Positions 44,241 to 53,913 are shown, counted from the first letter of the stretch. The stretch: DNA of 64,000 nucleotides from Roseovarius sp. (GCF_027019125.1 NZ_JALUXE010000002.1:186001-250000), one strand, 5' to 3'. Program-made: numbers and translations. Notes: generated by a model not told the origin, from the letters alone.

Positions 44241-45575
44241 TCAAAGATAGTCGGACCGTTGCAGATTATACTTGGCCATTTTTTCATTCAAAGTGCGGCG
44301 CGGCAGGCAAAGTTCGTCCATCACAGCCGCGATACTGCCCTTGTGGCGGCGCATCGTGTTGTCGATCAGCATGCGTTCGAAGGCTTCGACATATTCCTTG
44401 AGCGGCTTGCCCTCGGTGGTCATCACCGGCTGCATGTCCTGATGATCCGACATCAGCAGCGAAGTGATCGTCCCCGACCCGCGCCGCGCCTGCAACACCG
44501 CACGCTCGGCCACGTTGAAGAGCTGGCGCACGTTGCCGGGCCAGGGTGCCTGCAAGAGCTGCGTGGCCTCCTGCGCACTGACCTGCGGCGCGTCACAGCC
44601 GTAATCTTCGGCGAATTGCTCGGCAAAACGCGTGAACAGCGTCAGAATATCCTCGCCCCGCTGCCGCAGCGGCGGCACGGTGATCCGCAGGCTCGCCAGC
44701 CGGTAAAAGAGATCGGGCCGCAACGCGTCCTCGCAGGTATGCCCCTCGTCCTGCATGTTCGAAATGGCGACGACGCGCGTTTCGGGTGGGGTGCCTTCCG
44801 CGTTGATATGGGTCAGCAGCTTGGCCTGCCCCGCCTCGCTCAACGCCTCGATATCCTCCAGCACCAGGGTGCCACCGCGCGCCTCTTCAAAGGCCGGAAG
44901 CCGTGCATCCTCGGGCTGCACCGGACCAAAGAGGCGCTTGATCAGCCCCTCATCGTCAAACGCGGCACAGGCCACCGAGACAAACTTGCGCCCCGCGCGC
45001 GCGCCCACCGCATGCAGCGCATGCGCCACCAGCGTCTTGCCCGTGCCGGTCTCGCCTTCGATCAGCACATGGCCATCCGCCTGCCCCAGATCCAGAATAT
45101 CCTCACGCAGACGCTCCATCGCGCCGCTGGTGCCGATCAGCTTTTTCATCAACTGGCCACCGTCCGACAGATCCTTGCGCAGCGCGCGCGCGTCCAGCGT
45201 CATGCGGCGGGCATTGGTGGCCTTCTTGGCCAGTTCCGTCATGCGGTCCGGGTTAAAGGGCTTTTCCAGAAAATCGAACGCACCGATGCGCATCGCCTCA
45301 ACCGCCATCGGCACATCGCCATGTCCGGTGATCATGATCACCGGCAGCGAACTGTCGGACCCCATCAGCTTCTTGAGAAACTGCATCCCGTCCATTCCGG
45401 GCATCCGCACGTCGGTCACGACGATCCCCGGATAATCCGGCCCCAGCGATTTCAGCGCCTCTTCCGCCGAGGCAAAGGCCTCGGTGTCATAGCCGGACAG
45501 CGCGAGCCACTGGCTGATGGACTGGCGCATGTCCTTTTCATCATCGACGATGGCGATTTTCATAGCTGCTGGCAT
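44241..45575 (-). CDS. dctD: DctD-like response regulator with AAA+ domain lacking GAFTGA
   Basis: A 444-residue protein: an N-terminal receiver (IVDDEKDMRQS, phosphorylated Asp in VVTDVRMPGMDG), an AAA+ domain with Walker A GETGTGKT and Walker B GGTLVLEDIE, and a C-terminal Fis-type HTH (LCLPRRTLNEKMAKYNL). The GAFTGA loop that contacts sigma-54 is missing: GLIKRLFGPVQPEDARLPAF occupies its place. It may therefore act without sigma-54, as shown for NtrC of Rhodobacter capsulatus. It is encoded with the sensor kinase DctB, 6 bp apart, and should sense C4-dicarboxylates. No dctP is nearby. Confidence 0.85.
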   Translation of the reverse strand: MPAAMKIAIVDDEKDMRQSISQWLALSGYDTEAFASAEEALKSLGPDYPGIVVTDVRMPGMDGMQFLKKLMGSDSSLPVIMITGHGDVPMAVEAMRIGAFDFLEKPFNPDRMTELAKKATNARRMTLDARALRKDLSDGGQLMKKLIGTSGAMERLREDILDLGQADGHVLIEGETGTGKTLVAHALHAVGARAGRKFVSVACAAFDDEGLIKRLFGPVQPEDARLPAFEEARGGTLVLEDIEALSEAGQAKLLTHINAEGTPPETRVVAISNMQDEGHTCEDALRPDLFYRLASLRITVPPLRQRGEDILTLFTRFAEQFAEDYGCDAPQVSAQEATQLLQAPWPGNVRQLFNVAERAVLQARRGSGTITSLLMSDHQDMQPVMTTEGKPLKEYVEAFERMLIDNTMRRHKGSIAAVMDELCLPRRTLNEKMAKYNLQRSDYL

Positions 45576-45581
45576 TTCACA

Positions 45582-47342
45582 TCACTCCGCTGCTCGGGTC
45601 TCATCGGCCAATATGGGAAGCTGCATCTCGAATACAGCCCCTCCGTCGGGCGCATTGCGCGCCACAAGACGTCCGCCAAGGTCGTTGACGATCCCCGAGG
45701 AAATAGCAAGCCCAAGCCCGACCCCATCGCCGGGCTGCTTGGTGGTGTAAAAGGGCTCGAACAGATTCTTGAAATCACCGATCCCCTCGCCGTTGTCACG
45801 CACCGTCAACACCGCCGTTTCCCCCGCCGCGAGCAGAATGTCGATGGTGGCATCAGGCACCGCGTTCGTGGCATCGATGGCGTTGCGCAAGAGGTTGATG
45901 ATCACCTGCTCCACCCGCACCCGGTCGCCCATGATTATGACCGGCTGATCCGGCAGGGTGCGGGTGATGGTGATCTTGCGCTGGCGCAACTGCGGCTCCA
46001 TCATCGAGAGCGCCGAGGCCACGGCATCCGCCATGTTTACAGGGGAAAACTGCGTTCCCGACTGTCGCGCGTAGGACTTGAGCTGCTTGGTGATCGCCCC
46101 CATCCGCTCGATCAGATCGTCAATCCGCTGAAAGGCCGAGAGCGCCTCGTCGGGCCGGTTGCGCGACAGCAAGAGCCGCGCCCCCGCCAGATAGGTTTTC
46201 ATCGCGGCAAGAGGTTGGTTCAACTCGTGGCTGACCGCCGCCGACATCTCACCCAGCACCGCCAGTTTCGAGCTTTGCTGGATGGTCTGTTCGGCCTGTG
46301 CAAGGTTCTCTTGCGCCCGCCTGCGCTCGGCGATTTCCCGCTGTAGGCGGGCATTCAATGCGCGAAGCTCTGCCGATTCCCGCTGAAACAGCGCCATCCG
46401 CAGCGCCGCCTTGCGGTTCAGAAAGTAGAACGCGAGCGCGAGGAGAATCGCGAATCCCATGATCTCGAGCGCGAGATAGCCGTTCACCTTGTCGCGCACC
46501 GCGGTGTAGGTGGTGAATCCGGCGATCCGCCAGCCGCGAAAGGCCACCCGCCCCTCGACCCGCATCACCGCCTCGCCGCGCACATAGGCATCCGCCGGCA
46601 GCGCCGTCCAATCCGAGGTCGCCTGAATGGCGCGCTGAATGGCGCTGTTGACCGGTTCGCGGCGCAGCGCCTCGGCCTCTGTCAACCCACGCCAGCGCGG
46701 CTCGGTCGCCAGAATGATCCGCCCCTCGGTATCCGTCACCATCACGGCATCGGAAATCCCTGCCCAGGCGCGCTCGTATTTGCGCAGATCCACCTCGACC
46801 ACGATCACGCCCAATGTGCCATTCTGGGTCTCGATCCGACGCGAGTAGTAAAAGTTGAATTGCCCGGTTTCCTGACGCAAAACATGGAAAATCGTATCGC
46901 GCGAGCGCATCGCATCCACGAAATAGGCGGCCGCCTTGTGGCTCTCTCCCAGTCGCAACCGGTCGGTTGCCGCCACCGCGCGCCCGTCCCTGTCGAGCAG
47001 GGTCAGGCTGGCCGCGCCGATTTCCTCAAGAAACGAAATCAGGCGTTGCGTGGATTGCGCATAGTCCTGCGTATTCAGCGCCGCGATCAGCGCCGGGTCC
47101 CGCGCCAATAGCTGCGGCACAATCGCATTCTGGCGCAACTCCGACAGCAGGTTGCCGGAATAAAGCACCAGACGCAGCTCCGCACGGTTGCGCGTGTTCT
47201 CGGTAAAGCGATCCGTCAACAGCCGGTTGGTGGTCAGCACCACCGCCACCGCCACCGCGAAGAGCGCAAAAAGCACCGCGCGCGCGCGCCAGGAAATGGT
47301 GCGCATACGATGACGTGCAGTCGAAGAGGCGGCTTTGCTCAT
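45582..47342 (-). CDS. dctB: DctB-like sensor histidine kinase
   Basis: A 586-residue membrane kinase. Two transmembrane helices (near residues 18-38 and 290-312) flank a periplasmic double-Cache sensor. After a coiled-coil (LQREIAERRRAQENLAQ) come the H-box AVSHELNQPLAAMKTY, the N-box IINLLRNAIDAT and the G-boxes VRDNGEGIGD and GVGLGLAISSGIV. In the family it detects C4-dicarboxylates and phosphorylates DctD. It is cotranscribed with the downstream dctD. The ligand is inferred from the family. Confidence 0.9.
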   Translation of the reverse strand: MSKAASSTARHRMRTISWRARAVLFALFAVAVAVVLTTNRLLTDRFTENTRNRAELRLVLYSGNLLSELRQNAIVPQLLARDPALIAALNTQDYAQSTQRLISFLEEIGAASLTLLDRDGRAVAATDRLRLGESHKAAAYFVDAMRSRDTIFHVLRQETGQFNFYYSRRIETQNGTLGVIVVEVDLRKYERAWAGISDAVMVTDTEGRIILATEPRWRGLTEAEALRREPVNSAIQRAIQATSDWTALPADAYVRGEAVMRVEGRVAFRGWRIAGFTTYTAVRDKVNGYLALEIMGFAILLALAFYFLNRKAALRMALFQRESAELRALNARLQREIAERRRAQENLAQAEQTIQQSSKLAVLGEMSAAVSHELNQPLAAMKTYLAGARLLLSRNRPDEALSAFQRIDDLIERMGAITKQLKSYARQSGTQFSPVNMADAVASALSMMEPQLRQRKITITRTLPDQPVIIMGDRVRVEQVIINLLRNAIDATNAVPDATIDILLAAGETAVLTVRDNGEGIGDFKNLFEPFYTTKQPGDGVGLGLAISSGIVNDLGGRLVARNAPDGGAVFEMQLPILADETRAAE

Positions 47343-47387
47343 GCGTTCAGATTATGCCGCGCGCCGCCGCTTCTCAAGCGCAAGCGT

Positions 47388-48056
47388 TCAGGCGCGCTCC
47401 AGCGCTCCCATCACGCCGGTGAAGAGCGCGGCCCCATCGGTGCCCCCCTGCAACGGCTCTGCCATGCGCTCGGGATGCGGCATCATCCCCAGAACGCGGC
47501 GATTCTCGGACAGGATACCCGCGATGTCGCGCGCCGACCCGTTGGGGTTCTCGGTATAGGTGAACGCAATCCGATCTTCGGCGGCCAACCGCTCCAGCGT
47601 GGCGGCATCGGCATAGTAATTGCCATCGTGATGGGCAATCGGCACGGTGATCGTGCTGCCCGCCGCGTAGCCTTGGGTAAAGGCGCTGTCCGAGGTCGCA
47701 ACCTTCAGGCCAACAGGCTTGCAAACATATTTCAGCCCGGCATTCCGCAACAGGGCGCCCGGCAGGATGCCTGTCTCGGTCAGGATCTGAAACCCGTTGC
47801 ACACGCCCAGCACATAGCCGCCCTTGTCCGCATGGGCGATGACCGACCGGCAAATCGGCGAATTGGCGGCAATCGCCCCGCAACGCAGGTAATCGCCATA
47901 GGAAAACCCGCCCGGCACGCCGACCACATCGACACCTTGCGGCAGGTCCGTATTCTTGTGCCAGACCATCGACACCCGCGCGCCCGCGCGCTCAAAGGCC
48001 ACCGCCAGATCGCGGTCACAATTCGATCCAGGAAAGACGATGACGGCGGCATGCAT
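47388..48056 (-). CDS. purQ: Phosphoribosylformylglycinamidine synthase, glutaminase subunit
   Basis: A 222-residue class I glutamine amidotransferase. The nucleophile Cys is in [14 protein letters not shown] and the catalytic His and Glu are in [10 protein letters not shown]. It supplies ammonia to PurL in the fourth step of purine synthesis; PurL is not in this window. The start at 48056 ([16 protein letters not shown]) overlaps the purS stop by 1 bp (TGATG). It is the last gene of the purC-purS-purQ run. Confidence 0.96.
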   Translation of the reverse strand: MHAAVIVFPGSNCDRDLAVAFERAGARVSMVWHKNTDLPQGVDVVGVPGGFSYGDYLRCGAIAANSPICRSVIAHADKGGYVLGVCNGFQILTETGILPGALLRNAGLKYVCKPVGLKVATSDSAFTQGYAAGSTITVPIAHHDGNYYADAATLERLAAEDRIAFTYTENPNGSARDIAGILSENRRVLGMMPHPERMAEPLQGGTDGAALFTGVMGALERA

Positions 48057-48295
48057 CAGGCCAACTCCACCGAATAGCTCTCGATAACGGTGTTCGCGAG
48101 CAGCTTTTCGCACATCTCGGTCACGGTCGCCTTGGCCTTGTCCGCGTCGGTCTCGGCCAGATCAAGCTCGATCACCTTGCCCTGCCGCACCGCTTCGACC
48201 CCATCGAACCCCATCGAGCCGAGGGCATGGCGCACCGCCTCGCCCTGGGGGTCGAGAACGCCGGATTTCAGCATGACATGCACGCGCGCTTTCAT
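48056..48295 (-). CDS. purS: Phosphoribosylformylglycinamidine synthase, small subunit
   Basis: A 79-residue subunit beginning [20 protein letters not shown] with [14 protein letters not shown] and the C-terminal [11 protein letters not shown]. It bridges PurQ and PurL in the three-part FGAM synthase. It lies 11 bp after purC and overlaps purQ by 1 bp. The short length and motifs leave little doubt. Confidence 0.95.
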   Translation of the reverse strand: MKARVHVMLKSGVLDPQGEAVRHALGSMGFDGVEAVRQGKVIELDLAETDADKAKATVTEMCEKLLANTVIESYSVELA

Positions 48296-48306
48296 GGGAT
48301 ACCTCT

Positions 48307-49068
48307 TCAGTTGATCAGTTTGGGCCGCGCCATCGGCGTGCTGCCCTTGGGCATGACACCCAGACGGGTGGCGACCTCGGTATAGGCATCCGTCAGGCTG
48401 CCCAGATCGCGGCGGAACACATCCTTGTCGAGCTTGCGACCGGTGGCGATATCCCACAGACGGCAACTGTCGGGGCTGATTTCATCGGCCACGATCAACC
48501 GCTGGAAATCGCCATCATAGACGCGACCGATCTCGATCTTGAAATCAATCAGCTTGATGCCCACGCCATACATGACGCCTGCAAGGAAATCATTGACGCG
48601 CAGCGCAAGGCTGAGGATGTCGTCCATATCCTGCTGGCTGGCCCAGCCAAAGGCGGCGATATGCTCTTCCGTGACCAGCGGATCGCCCAGCTTGTCATCC
48701 TTGAGGCAATATTCCACGATCGGGCGCGGCAATTGCGTGCCCTCGTCGATGCCCAGACGCTTGGCCATGGTGCCCGCGGCATAATTGCGCACGATCACTT
48801 CGAGCGGGATGATCTCGACCGCCCGCACCAGTTGCTCGCGCATGTTGAGCCGCTTGATGAAATGCGTGGGCACTCCGATGTTGGTCAGACCGACCATGAA
48901 ATATTCCGAGAGCATGTTGTTGAGCACGCCCTTGCCCTCGATGACGGCCTTCTTCTCGGCGTTAAAGGCGGTAGCGTCATCCTTGAAATACTGGATGATC
49001 GTGCCCGGCTCCGGCCCTTCATAGAGGGTCTTGGCCTTGCCTTCATAGATTTTCTTGCGCCGCGCCAT
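48307..49068 (-). CDS. purC: SAICAR synthetase
   Basis: A 253-residue enzyme that joins CAIR and aspartate with ATP in purine synthesis. Motifs include [40 protein letters not shown] and [11 protein letters not shown], with [12 protein letters not shown] near the end. The start at 49068 has a GGAG 8 bp upstream. It is the first of the three pur genes and is divergent from the ATPase zeta gene, sharing a 162-bp gap that must contain both promoters. Confidence 0.96.
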   Translation of the reverse strand: MARRKKIYEGKAKTLYEGPEPGTIIQYFKDDATAFNAEKKAVIEGKGVLNNMLSEYFMVGLTNIGVPTHFIKRLNMREQLVRAVEIIPLEVIVRNYAAGTMAKRLGIDEGTQLPRPIVEYCLKDDKLGDPLVTEEHIAAFGWASQQDMDDILSLALRVNDFLAGVMYGVGIKLIDFKIEIGRVYDGDFQRLIVADEISPDSCRLWDIATGRKLDKDVFRRDLGSLTDAYTEVATRLGVMPKGSTPMARPKLIN

Positions 49069-49230
49069 GGGAACTCCATCGTTGAGGGTGGGGGGCGTGA
49101 GTCCCCTCATGCCGATGCGCTCTCATAGTGCATGGGCCAACACGTCGCAAGATGGCGTTGGCCCCTTGCCCTTTTGCGTGCCAGATTGCATATCGGGGAC
49201 AACGGCAACGCATGCAAGGGGACCGGCCCA

Positions 49231-49545
49231 ATGACCACCTTTGACGATCGCGAAAGCGCATTCGAAAACAAATTCGCCCATGACGAGGAAATGGCCTTTC
49301 GCGCCGTGGCCCGTCGCAACAAACTCCTGGGCCTCTGGGCTGCGGAACTTCTGGGCAAGACCGGCGACGACGCCAATGCCTACGCCCTCGAAGTGGTCAA
49401 GGCCGATTTCGAAGAAGCAGGCCATGAAGACGTGGTGCGCAAGGTCGCGGGCGATCTGGGCGACATCGCCGATGTCGACACCATCCGCTCCAAGATGGAC
49501 GAGCTCTTGAAGATCGCCAAAGGCCAACTCGCGAAAGAGGCCTGA
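49231..49545 (+). CDS. ATPase inhibitor subunit zeta (DUF1476)
   Basis: A 104-residue, highly charged helical protein: MTTFDDRESAFENKFAHDEE then FRAVARRNKLLGLWAAELLG. This is the DUF1476 family, whose Paracoccus member is the zeta subunit that blocks ATP hydrolysis by F1-ATPase; the inhibitory part is the N-terminal segment. It is widespread in alphaproteobacteria. It stands alone with its own terminator, divergent from purC. Confidence 0.9.
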   Translation: MTTFDDRESAFENKFAHDEEMAFRAVARRNKLLGLWAAELLGKTGDDANAYALEVVKADFEEAGHEDVVRKVAGDLGDIADVDTIRSKMDELLKIAKGQLAKEA

Positions 49546-49567
49546 GTCGTCACAGGCGACGATAGCA

Positions 49568-49597
49568 GGGGCGCGCCACGAAACGGCGCGCCCTTTC
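49568..49597 (+). terminator. Rho-independent terminator after the ATPase zeta gene
   Basis: A 9-bp stem, GGGCGCGCC pairing with GGCGCGCCC around ACGAAAC, followed by TTTCTC. It lies 23 bp after the stop codon. Confidence 0.82.
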
Positions 49598-49709
49598 TCA
49601 TGGTGAGCCAATACAAACGCGCCTCACCATTTACATGAATTAAATGCATTTGCGCGCATGCCCGATTTGATGGCACATCTGCGTGCTCACGAATTACGGG
49701 ACAGCCCAG

Positions 49710-50720
49710 ATGACAAACGCCCTCACCAAGATGCTCGCCACCCGCGACTGGATTCTCGCCGATGGGGCCACCGGCACCAATCTCTTCAACATGGGCCTGC
49801 AATCGGGCGATGCCCCCGAAATGTGGAACGATCAGCATCCCGACCGGATCAAGCGCCTCTATACCGAGGCCGTGGATGCGGGCAGCGACCTGTTCCTGAC
49901 CAATTCCTTTGGTGGCAATGCGGCGCGCCTGAAACTGCATGGCGCTCAGGGGCGCGCGCGGGAACTTTCGCGCATTTCCGCCGAGATTGGCCGCGACGTG
50001 GCCGACCGCTATGACCGCCCCGTGATCGTGGCTGGTTCTGTCGGCCCGACGGGCGAGATCATGGCGCCGATGGGCGCGCTCACCCATGAACTGGCGGTCG
50101 AGATCTTTCACGAACAGGCCGAGGGCCTCAAGGAAGGCGGGGCCGACGTGCTCTGGCTCGAAACCATCTCCGCCCCCGAGGAATACAAGGCCGCCGCCGA
50201 AGCGTTCAAGCTGGCCGACATGCCGTGGTGCGGCACCATGAGCTTTGACACCGCCGGGCGCACCATGATGGGCGTCACCTCTTCCGACATGGCCGCTATG
50301 GTCGAAAAGCTGGGCAATCCGCCGCTCGCCTATGGCGCCAATTGTGGCGTTGGGGCGTCGGACCTTCTGCGCACCATTCTCGGTTTCGTGGCCCAGGGAT
50401 CCGAGCGCCCCATCATTGCCAAGGGCAATGCCGGCATCCCGAAATACCATGACGGCCATATCCATTATGACGGCACGCCAGACCTTATGGCGGAATATGC
50501 CGTGCTCGCGCGCGATGCAGGCGCCACCATCATCGGCGGTTGCTGTGGCACGATGCCCGAACACCTGTCGAAAATGCGCGCGGCGCTCGAAAGCCGCCCG
50601 CGCGGCCCCCGCCCCACGCTGGACCAGATCACCGACGCGCTCGGCGGTTTCTCCTCGGGCGGGGATGGCACCGGCGACGATAGCGCGGCCCCTCGCCGCC
50701 CCCGCCGCCGCCGCGCGTAG
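49710..50720 (+). CDS. Homocysteine S-methyltransferase domain protein (Bmt / split methionine synthase part 1)
   Basis: A 336-residue zinc methyltransferase. The three zinc cysteines are in YGANCGVGA and IIGGCCGTMPEH, and the barrel start is ILADGATGTNLFNMGL. It matches betaine--homocysteine methyltransferase and the homocysteine-binding part of the three-part cobalamin-dependent methionine synthase known from Phaeobacter. The corrinoid partner is encoded at 53192, and the third (pterin-binding) part is not in the window. The C-terminus carries a Gly/Asp linker and a basic tail (RRPRRRRA). The start at 49710 was chosen by family N-terminus. Confidence 0.85.
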   Translation: MTNALTKMLATRDWILADGATGTNLFNMGLQSGDAPEMWNDQHPDRIKRLYTEAVDAGSDLFLTNSFGGNAARLKLHGAQGRARELSRISAEIGRDVADRYDRPVIVAGSVGPTGEIMAPMGALTHELAVEIFHEQAEGLKEGGADVLWLETISAPEEYKAAAEAFKLADMPWCGTMSFDTAGRTMMGVTSSDMAAMVEKLGNPPLAYGANCGVGASDLLRTILGFVAQGSERPIIAKGNAGIPKYHDGHIHYDGTPDLMAEYAVLARDAGATIIGGCCGTMPEHLSKMRAALESRPRGPRPTLDQITDALGGFSSGGDGTGDDSAAPRRPRRRRA

Positions 50721-50745
50721 GGTGGGTGCCAACCAACCCTGCCGC

Positions 50746-51834
50746 TCAAAACAACGCCAACTGATCCCCCCGCGCAAGCGGCACCTCAAAGAGATCGGTG
50801 CGCAACGGCCCTTGCGCCTGATCAAACCCCAGCCGCCGCGCCGCAAGATCGAACCGGCGCGCGATCATCCGCGCATGCACCCCCTCGCCCCGCATCCGCT
50901 TGTGCCACTCGGCGCTATACTCCTGCCCGCCATGCATCTCTCGCAGCCGGGTCATCACCTTGTTCGCCCGGTCGGGATACTGCGCCGCCAACCACTCCTG
51001 AAAGAGCGGTGACACCTCACGCGGCAGACGCAGCATGATCCAGCTTGCGGCCCCTGCCCCGGCCTCACGCCCTGCCGCCAGAATCGCCTCGATCTCCGGG
51101 TCGGTCAGCCCCGGAATGACCGGCGACACCATCAGGCGCACGGGAATGCCCGCCGCCGCCAACCGCCGGATGATCTCCAGCCGTCGTGCCGGTGTGGGCG
51201 CGCGCGGCTCCAGCCGCCGCGCCAGGACCTCGTCGAGCGTGGTCACCGAAATCCCGACCCGCGCCAGCCCGTGCGCGGCCATTTCGCCCAGAATATCAAT
51301 ATCCCGCTCGATCAGCGCCCCCTTGGTCACAACCGCCACCGGATGACGGAACCGCTGCAAGACCTCGAGACAGCCACGGGTAATGCCGAACTCCGCCTCG
51401 ATCGGTTGATAGGGGTCGGTATTCGTGCCGATCGCAATCGGCGCCACCTGGTAGCTGCGCGCTCGCAATTCCGCCTCTAGACGTGCTGGGGCCTCGGGCC
51501 GCGCGATCAGTCGTGTTTCGAAATCAAGCCCCGGCGACAGGCCCAGATAGGCATGGCTCGGCCGCGCAAAACAATAGATGCAGCCATGCTCACAGCCGCG
51601 ATACGGATTGATCGAGCGGTCGAACGGAAGATCGGGCGAGCGGTTATAGGTGATCATCCGGCGCGGGCGCTCTGTCGTGACCTGCGTGCGCAGCAGTCGC
51701 TCTTCCTCCTTCACGGGCCCCCAGCCATCTGCCTCATAGCGTACGGCAAACACCTCGAACCGGCCGGCGGCATTGCTGGCCGCGCCGCGCGCCCGAGGAC
51801 GCAGATCATGTGGCAGAGTCGGATCATGGGTCAT
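50746..51834 (-). CDS. PA0069-family radical SAM protein
   Basis: A 362-residue radical SAM protein of the spore-photoproduct-lyase-like group. The iron-sulfur cluster motif is CEHGCIYCF (CxxxCxxC) near residue 82. SINPYRGCEHGC and GTNTDPYQPIE are the family marks. Function is unknown. The start at 51834 (MTHDPTLPHDLR) is uncertain; an earlier ATG at 51858 is possible. It lies antisense between the two parts of the split methionine synthase and is not obviously related to them. Confidence 0.85.
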   Translation of the reverse strand: MTHDPTLPHDLRPRARGAASNAAGRFEVFAVRYEADGWGPVKEEERLLRTQVTTERPRRMITYNRSPDLPFDRSINPYRGCEHGCIYCFARPSHAYLGLSPGLDFETRLIARPEAPARLEAELRARSYQVAPIAIGTNTDPYQPIEAEFGITRGCLEVLQRFRHPVAVVTKGALIERDIDILGEMAAHGLARVGISVTTLDEVLARRLEPRAPTPARRLEIIRRLAAAGIPVRLMVSPVIPGLTDPEIEAILAAGREAGAGAASWIMLRLPREVSPLFQEWLAAQYPDRANKVMTRLREMHGGQEYSAEWHKRMRGEGVHARMIARRFDLAARRLGFDQAQGPLRTDLFEVPLARGDQLALF

Positions 51835-51971
51835 GGCGCGAAGAATGGAACATTTCATGAACGCGCGCAAGTGACGCTACGGCCTGATGCTCAAACGGGA
51901 AATTGATTTGCTCTGCATCTGATAGCCATGTTCACCTCGACCGTATCGAAATTTCATGTCTGGGAGGGATC

Positions 51972-52952
51972 ATGATTCGTAATATTCTTTTGGCCGGGGT
52001 GACAGCATTGCTGCCAACGCTCGGCTCTGCCGCCCCCATCGGGCCATTTTCCGATCTTGTTGTTTTTGGCGACAGCCTGAGTGATCCTGGCAATATTTTC
52101 GCCATCACTGGCGGCACGGTGCCCGATCCCACGCTCTATCCCAACGGTCAGTTCACCAATGGCAACACATGGGCTAGCCAACTGGGGGCGAATTTCGCCT
52201 CAGGGACCAATTTCGCCTTTGGCGGGGCGAGGGCCGTGGCAAACCCGGAGCCTGTCGGGGGAGACATGGATGACAATACAGATGCCATTCCCGATTTTGC
52301 AGCACAGCGCGACCTGTTCGGCCTGACTGCCCCAAGCCTCGGGCCCAACCCCCTGGCGACTGTGTGGTTCGGTGGCAACGACCTGCGCGCCGGTCTGGCC
52401 AACCCGGCCAGCATTGGCGCGGTCATCTCGGCAGCGGTGACCGAGATCGTCACCGGAGTGGGTGATCTTTTCTCGCGCGGACTGACCGATGTCCTTGTCT
52501 TTGGTCTGCCGAATCTGGGCCGCATCCCCGAGGTGACGTCGCTGGATGCATTTCTGGCCAGTATCGGTGCCGCACCAGCCGGAACCGCCATCGCCGGCGC
52601 GACAGCGGCCACTCAGGGCTTCAATGACGCACTCAGGTCCGGGCTCAGCACCCTGACGCCACTCGGCAACGTGCAGTTTCTTGATACGTTTGCCTTGTTC
52701 GAGGACATCCTCGCCGATGCGGATGCCCTGCAGTTTACCAATACTACCGATGCCTGCATCCTGACGCTGGTGCCTGCCACCGACTGTGCCACCGATCAGG
52801 GGTTTGTCTTTCACGACAGCATCCATCCCACCGACCGCGTCCACGCGCTGATCGCCGAAGAAGTCCGCGCCGCTGTTGTCCCGCTTCCGGCGGGGGGATT
52901 GTTGCTGCTGACGGCGCTCGGGGGAATTGTTCTTATGCGTCGCCGCGCCTGA
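51972..52952 (+). CDS. Secreted GDSL/SGNH esterase with VPLPA-type sorting tail
   Basis: A 326-residue SGNH-hydrolase. The signal peptide (MIRNILLAGVTALLPTLGSAA) is followed by the blocks FGDSLSDPGN (nucleophile Ser), FGGNDLR and, near the C-terminus, FHDSIHPTDRVH (Asp and His). The very end, VVPLPAGGLLLLTALGGIVL followed by MRRRA, is a VPLPA-CTERM sorting signal: motif, hydrophobic helix, basic tail. It should be anchored and cut by an exosortase/rhombosortase-type protease, though none is in the window. A GGGAGG site precedes the start. Confidence 0.9.
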   Translation: MIRNILLAGVTALLPTLGSAAPIGPFSDLVVFGDSLSDPGNIFAITGGTVPDPTLYPNGQFTNGNTWASQLGANFASGTNFAFGGARAVANPEPVGGDMDDNTDAIPDFAAQRDLFGLTAPSLGPNPLATVWFGGNDLRAGLANPASIGAVISAAVTEIVTGVGDLFSRGLTDVLVFGLPNLGRIPEVTSLDAFLASIGAAPAGTAIAGATAATQGFNDALRSGLSTLTPLGNVQFLDTFALFEDILADADALQFTNTTDACILTLVPATDCATDQGFVFHDSIHPTDRVHALIAEEVRAAVVPLPAGGLLLLTALGGIVLMRRRA

Positions 52953-52958
52953 CTCTCC

Positions 52959-52998
52959 CGCCCCGGCGGTCAGCACTCTGGGGTGCCCAGCCGGGGCG
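52959..52998 (+). terminator. Hairpin after the GDSL esterase gene
   Basis: A 9-bp stem, CGCCCCGGC pairing with GCCGGGGCG, with a 22-nt loop. There is no U-run, so termination is uncertain. Confidence 0.4.
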
Positions 52999-53191
52999 AA
53001 AGCCCGCTGTGTTGCGGAATTTCGAATATCATCATGCCGATAATTCAGTCACATCCCGCGCGATTCCAAGCTATAGGTCGGTTGCGGCGCGGGCAGCGTC
53101 GCAATTCGGAAAGTGGCCGCGCCGCAAATTGACGAAAGCTGCAACCAGTCAACCCAGATGCGCGCGCGCAGAGAACTCAAGGATTCCCGCA

Positions 53192-53896
53192 ATGTCCGAC
53201 CAAGACGACGACATCATCCTCGCCGACCTCGACGATGACGAGCTTGTCCAACAGATGTTCGACGACCTCTATGACGGCCTCAAGGAAGAGATCGAAGAGA
53301 GCGTTCACATCCTGCTCGAGCGCGGCTGGGAACCCTACCGCATCCTGACCGAGGCGCTGGTCGGTGGCATGACCATCGTCGGCAAGGATTTCCGCGACGG
53401 CATCCTCTTTGTTCCCGAAGTTCTGCTGGCGGCCAACGCCATGAAGGGCGGCATGGCCATCCTCAAGCCGCTTCTGGCCGAAACCGGCGCACCGCGCGTG
53501 GGCAAGATGGTGATCGGCACCGTCAAGGGCGACATTCACGACATCGGCAAGAACCTCGTCGGCATGATGATGGAAGGCGCCGGCTTTGAAGTCGTCGATC
53601 TCGGCATCAACAACGCCGTCGAGAAATATCTCGAAGCGCTGGAAGCCGAACAGCCCGACATCCTCGGTATGTCCGCGCTGCTGACCACCACGATGCCCTA
53701 CATGAAGGTCGTGATCGACACGCTGGTGGAACAGGGCAAGCGCGATGATTATATCGTCCTCGTGGGCGGCGCACCGCTCAACGAGGAATTCGGCAAGGCC
53801 ATCGGTGCCGATGCCTATTGCCGCGATGCCGCCGTGGCCGTGGAAACCGCCAAGGATTTCATGGCGCGCAAGCACAATCGGCTGGCCGCAGGCTGA
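53192..53896 (+). CDS. Corrinoid (B12-binding) methyltransferase protein, split methionine synthase part 2
   Basis: A 234-residue protein with an N-terminal helical cap (VGKDFRDGILFVPEVLLAAN) and a C-terminal Rossmann B12 domain. The cobalamin-ligating motif is GDIHDIGKNLVGMMMEGAGF (DxHxxG, His near residue 115), followed by MSALLTTTMPYMK and VLVGGAPLNEEF. It carries the methyl group between methyltetrahydrofolate and homocysteine, or from a methylated amine. The nearby homocysteine methyltransferase (49710) and the following DUF1638 gene support the methionine synthase role. No cobalamin riboswitch was seen upstream. Confidence 0.88.
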   Translation: MSDQDDDIILADLDDDELVQQMFDDLYDGLKEEIEESVHILLERGWEPYRILTEALVGGMTIVGKDFRDGILFVPEVLLAANAMKGGMAILKPLLAETGAPRVGKMVIGTVKGDIHDIGKNLVGMMMEGAGFEVVDLGINNAVEKYLEALEAEQPDILGMSALLTTTMPYMKVVIDTLVEQGKRDDYIVLVGGAPLNEEFGKAIGADAYCRDAAVAVETAKDFMARKHNRLAAG

Positions 53897-53913
53897 GCAA
53901 CCGACACGCTCCG

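Noticed and set aside
44259-46346. Long plus-strand open frame opposite dctD and dctB
   Set aside because: The two-component genes on the other strand have complete catalytic motifs; this frame has none.
49597-49709. Possible SAM-type riboswitch before the homocysteine methyltransferase
   Set aside because: The SAM-II and SAM/SAH core sequences could not be recognised, and only simple short repeats are present.
52999-53191. Possible cobalamin riboswitch before the corrinoid protein gene
   Set aside because: No B12-box-like GCCACUG or surrounding structure was found.
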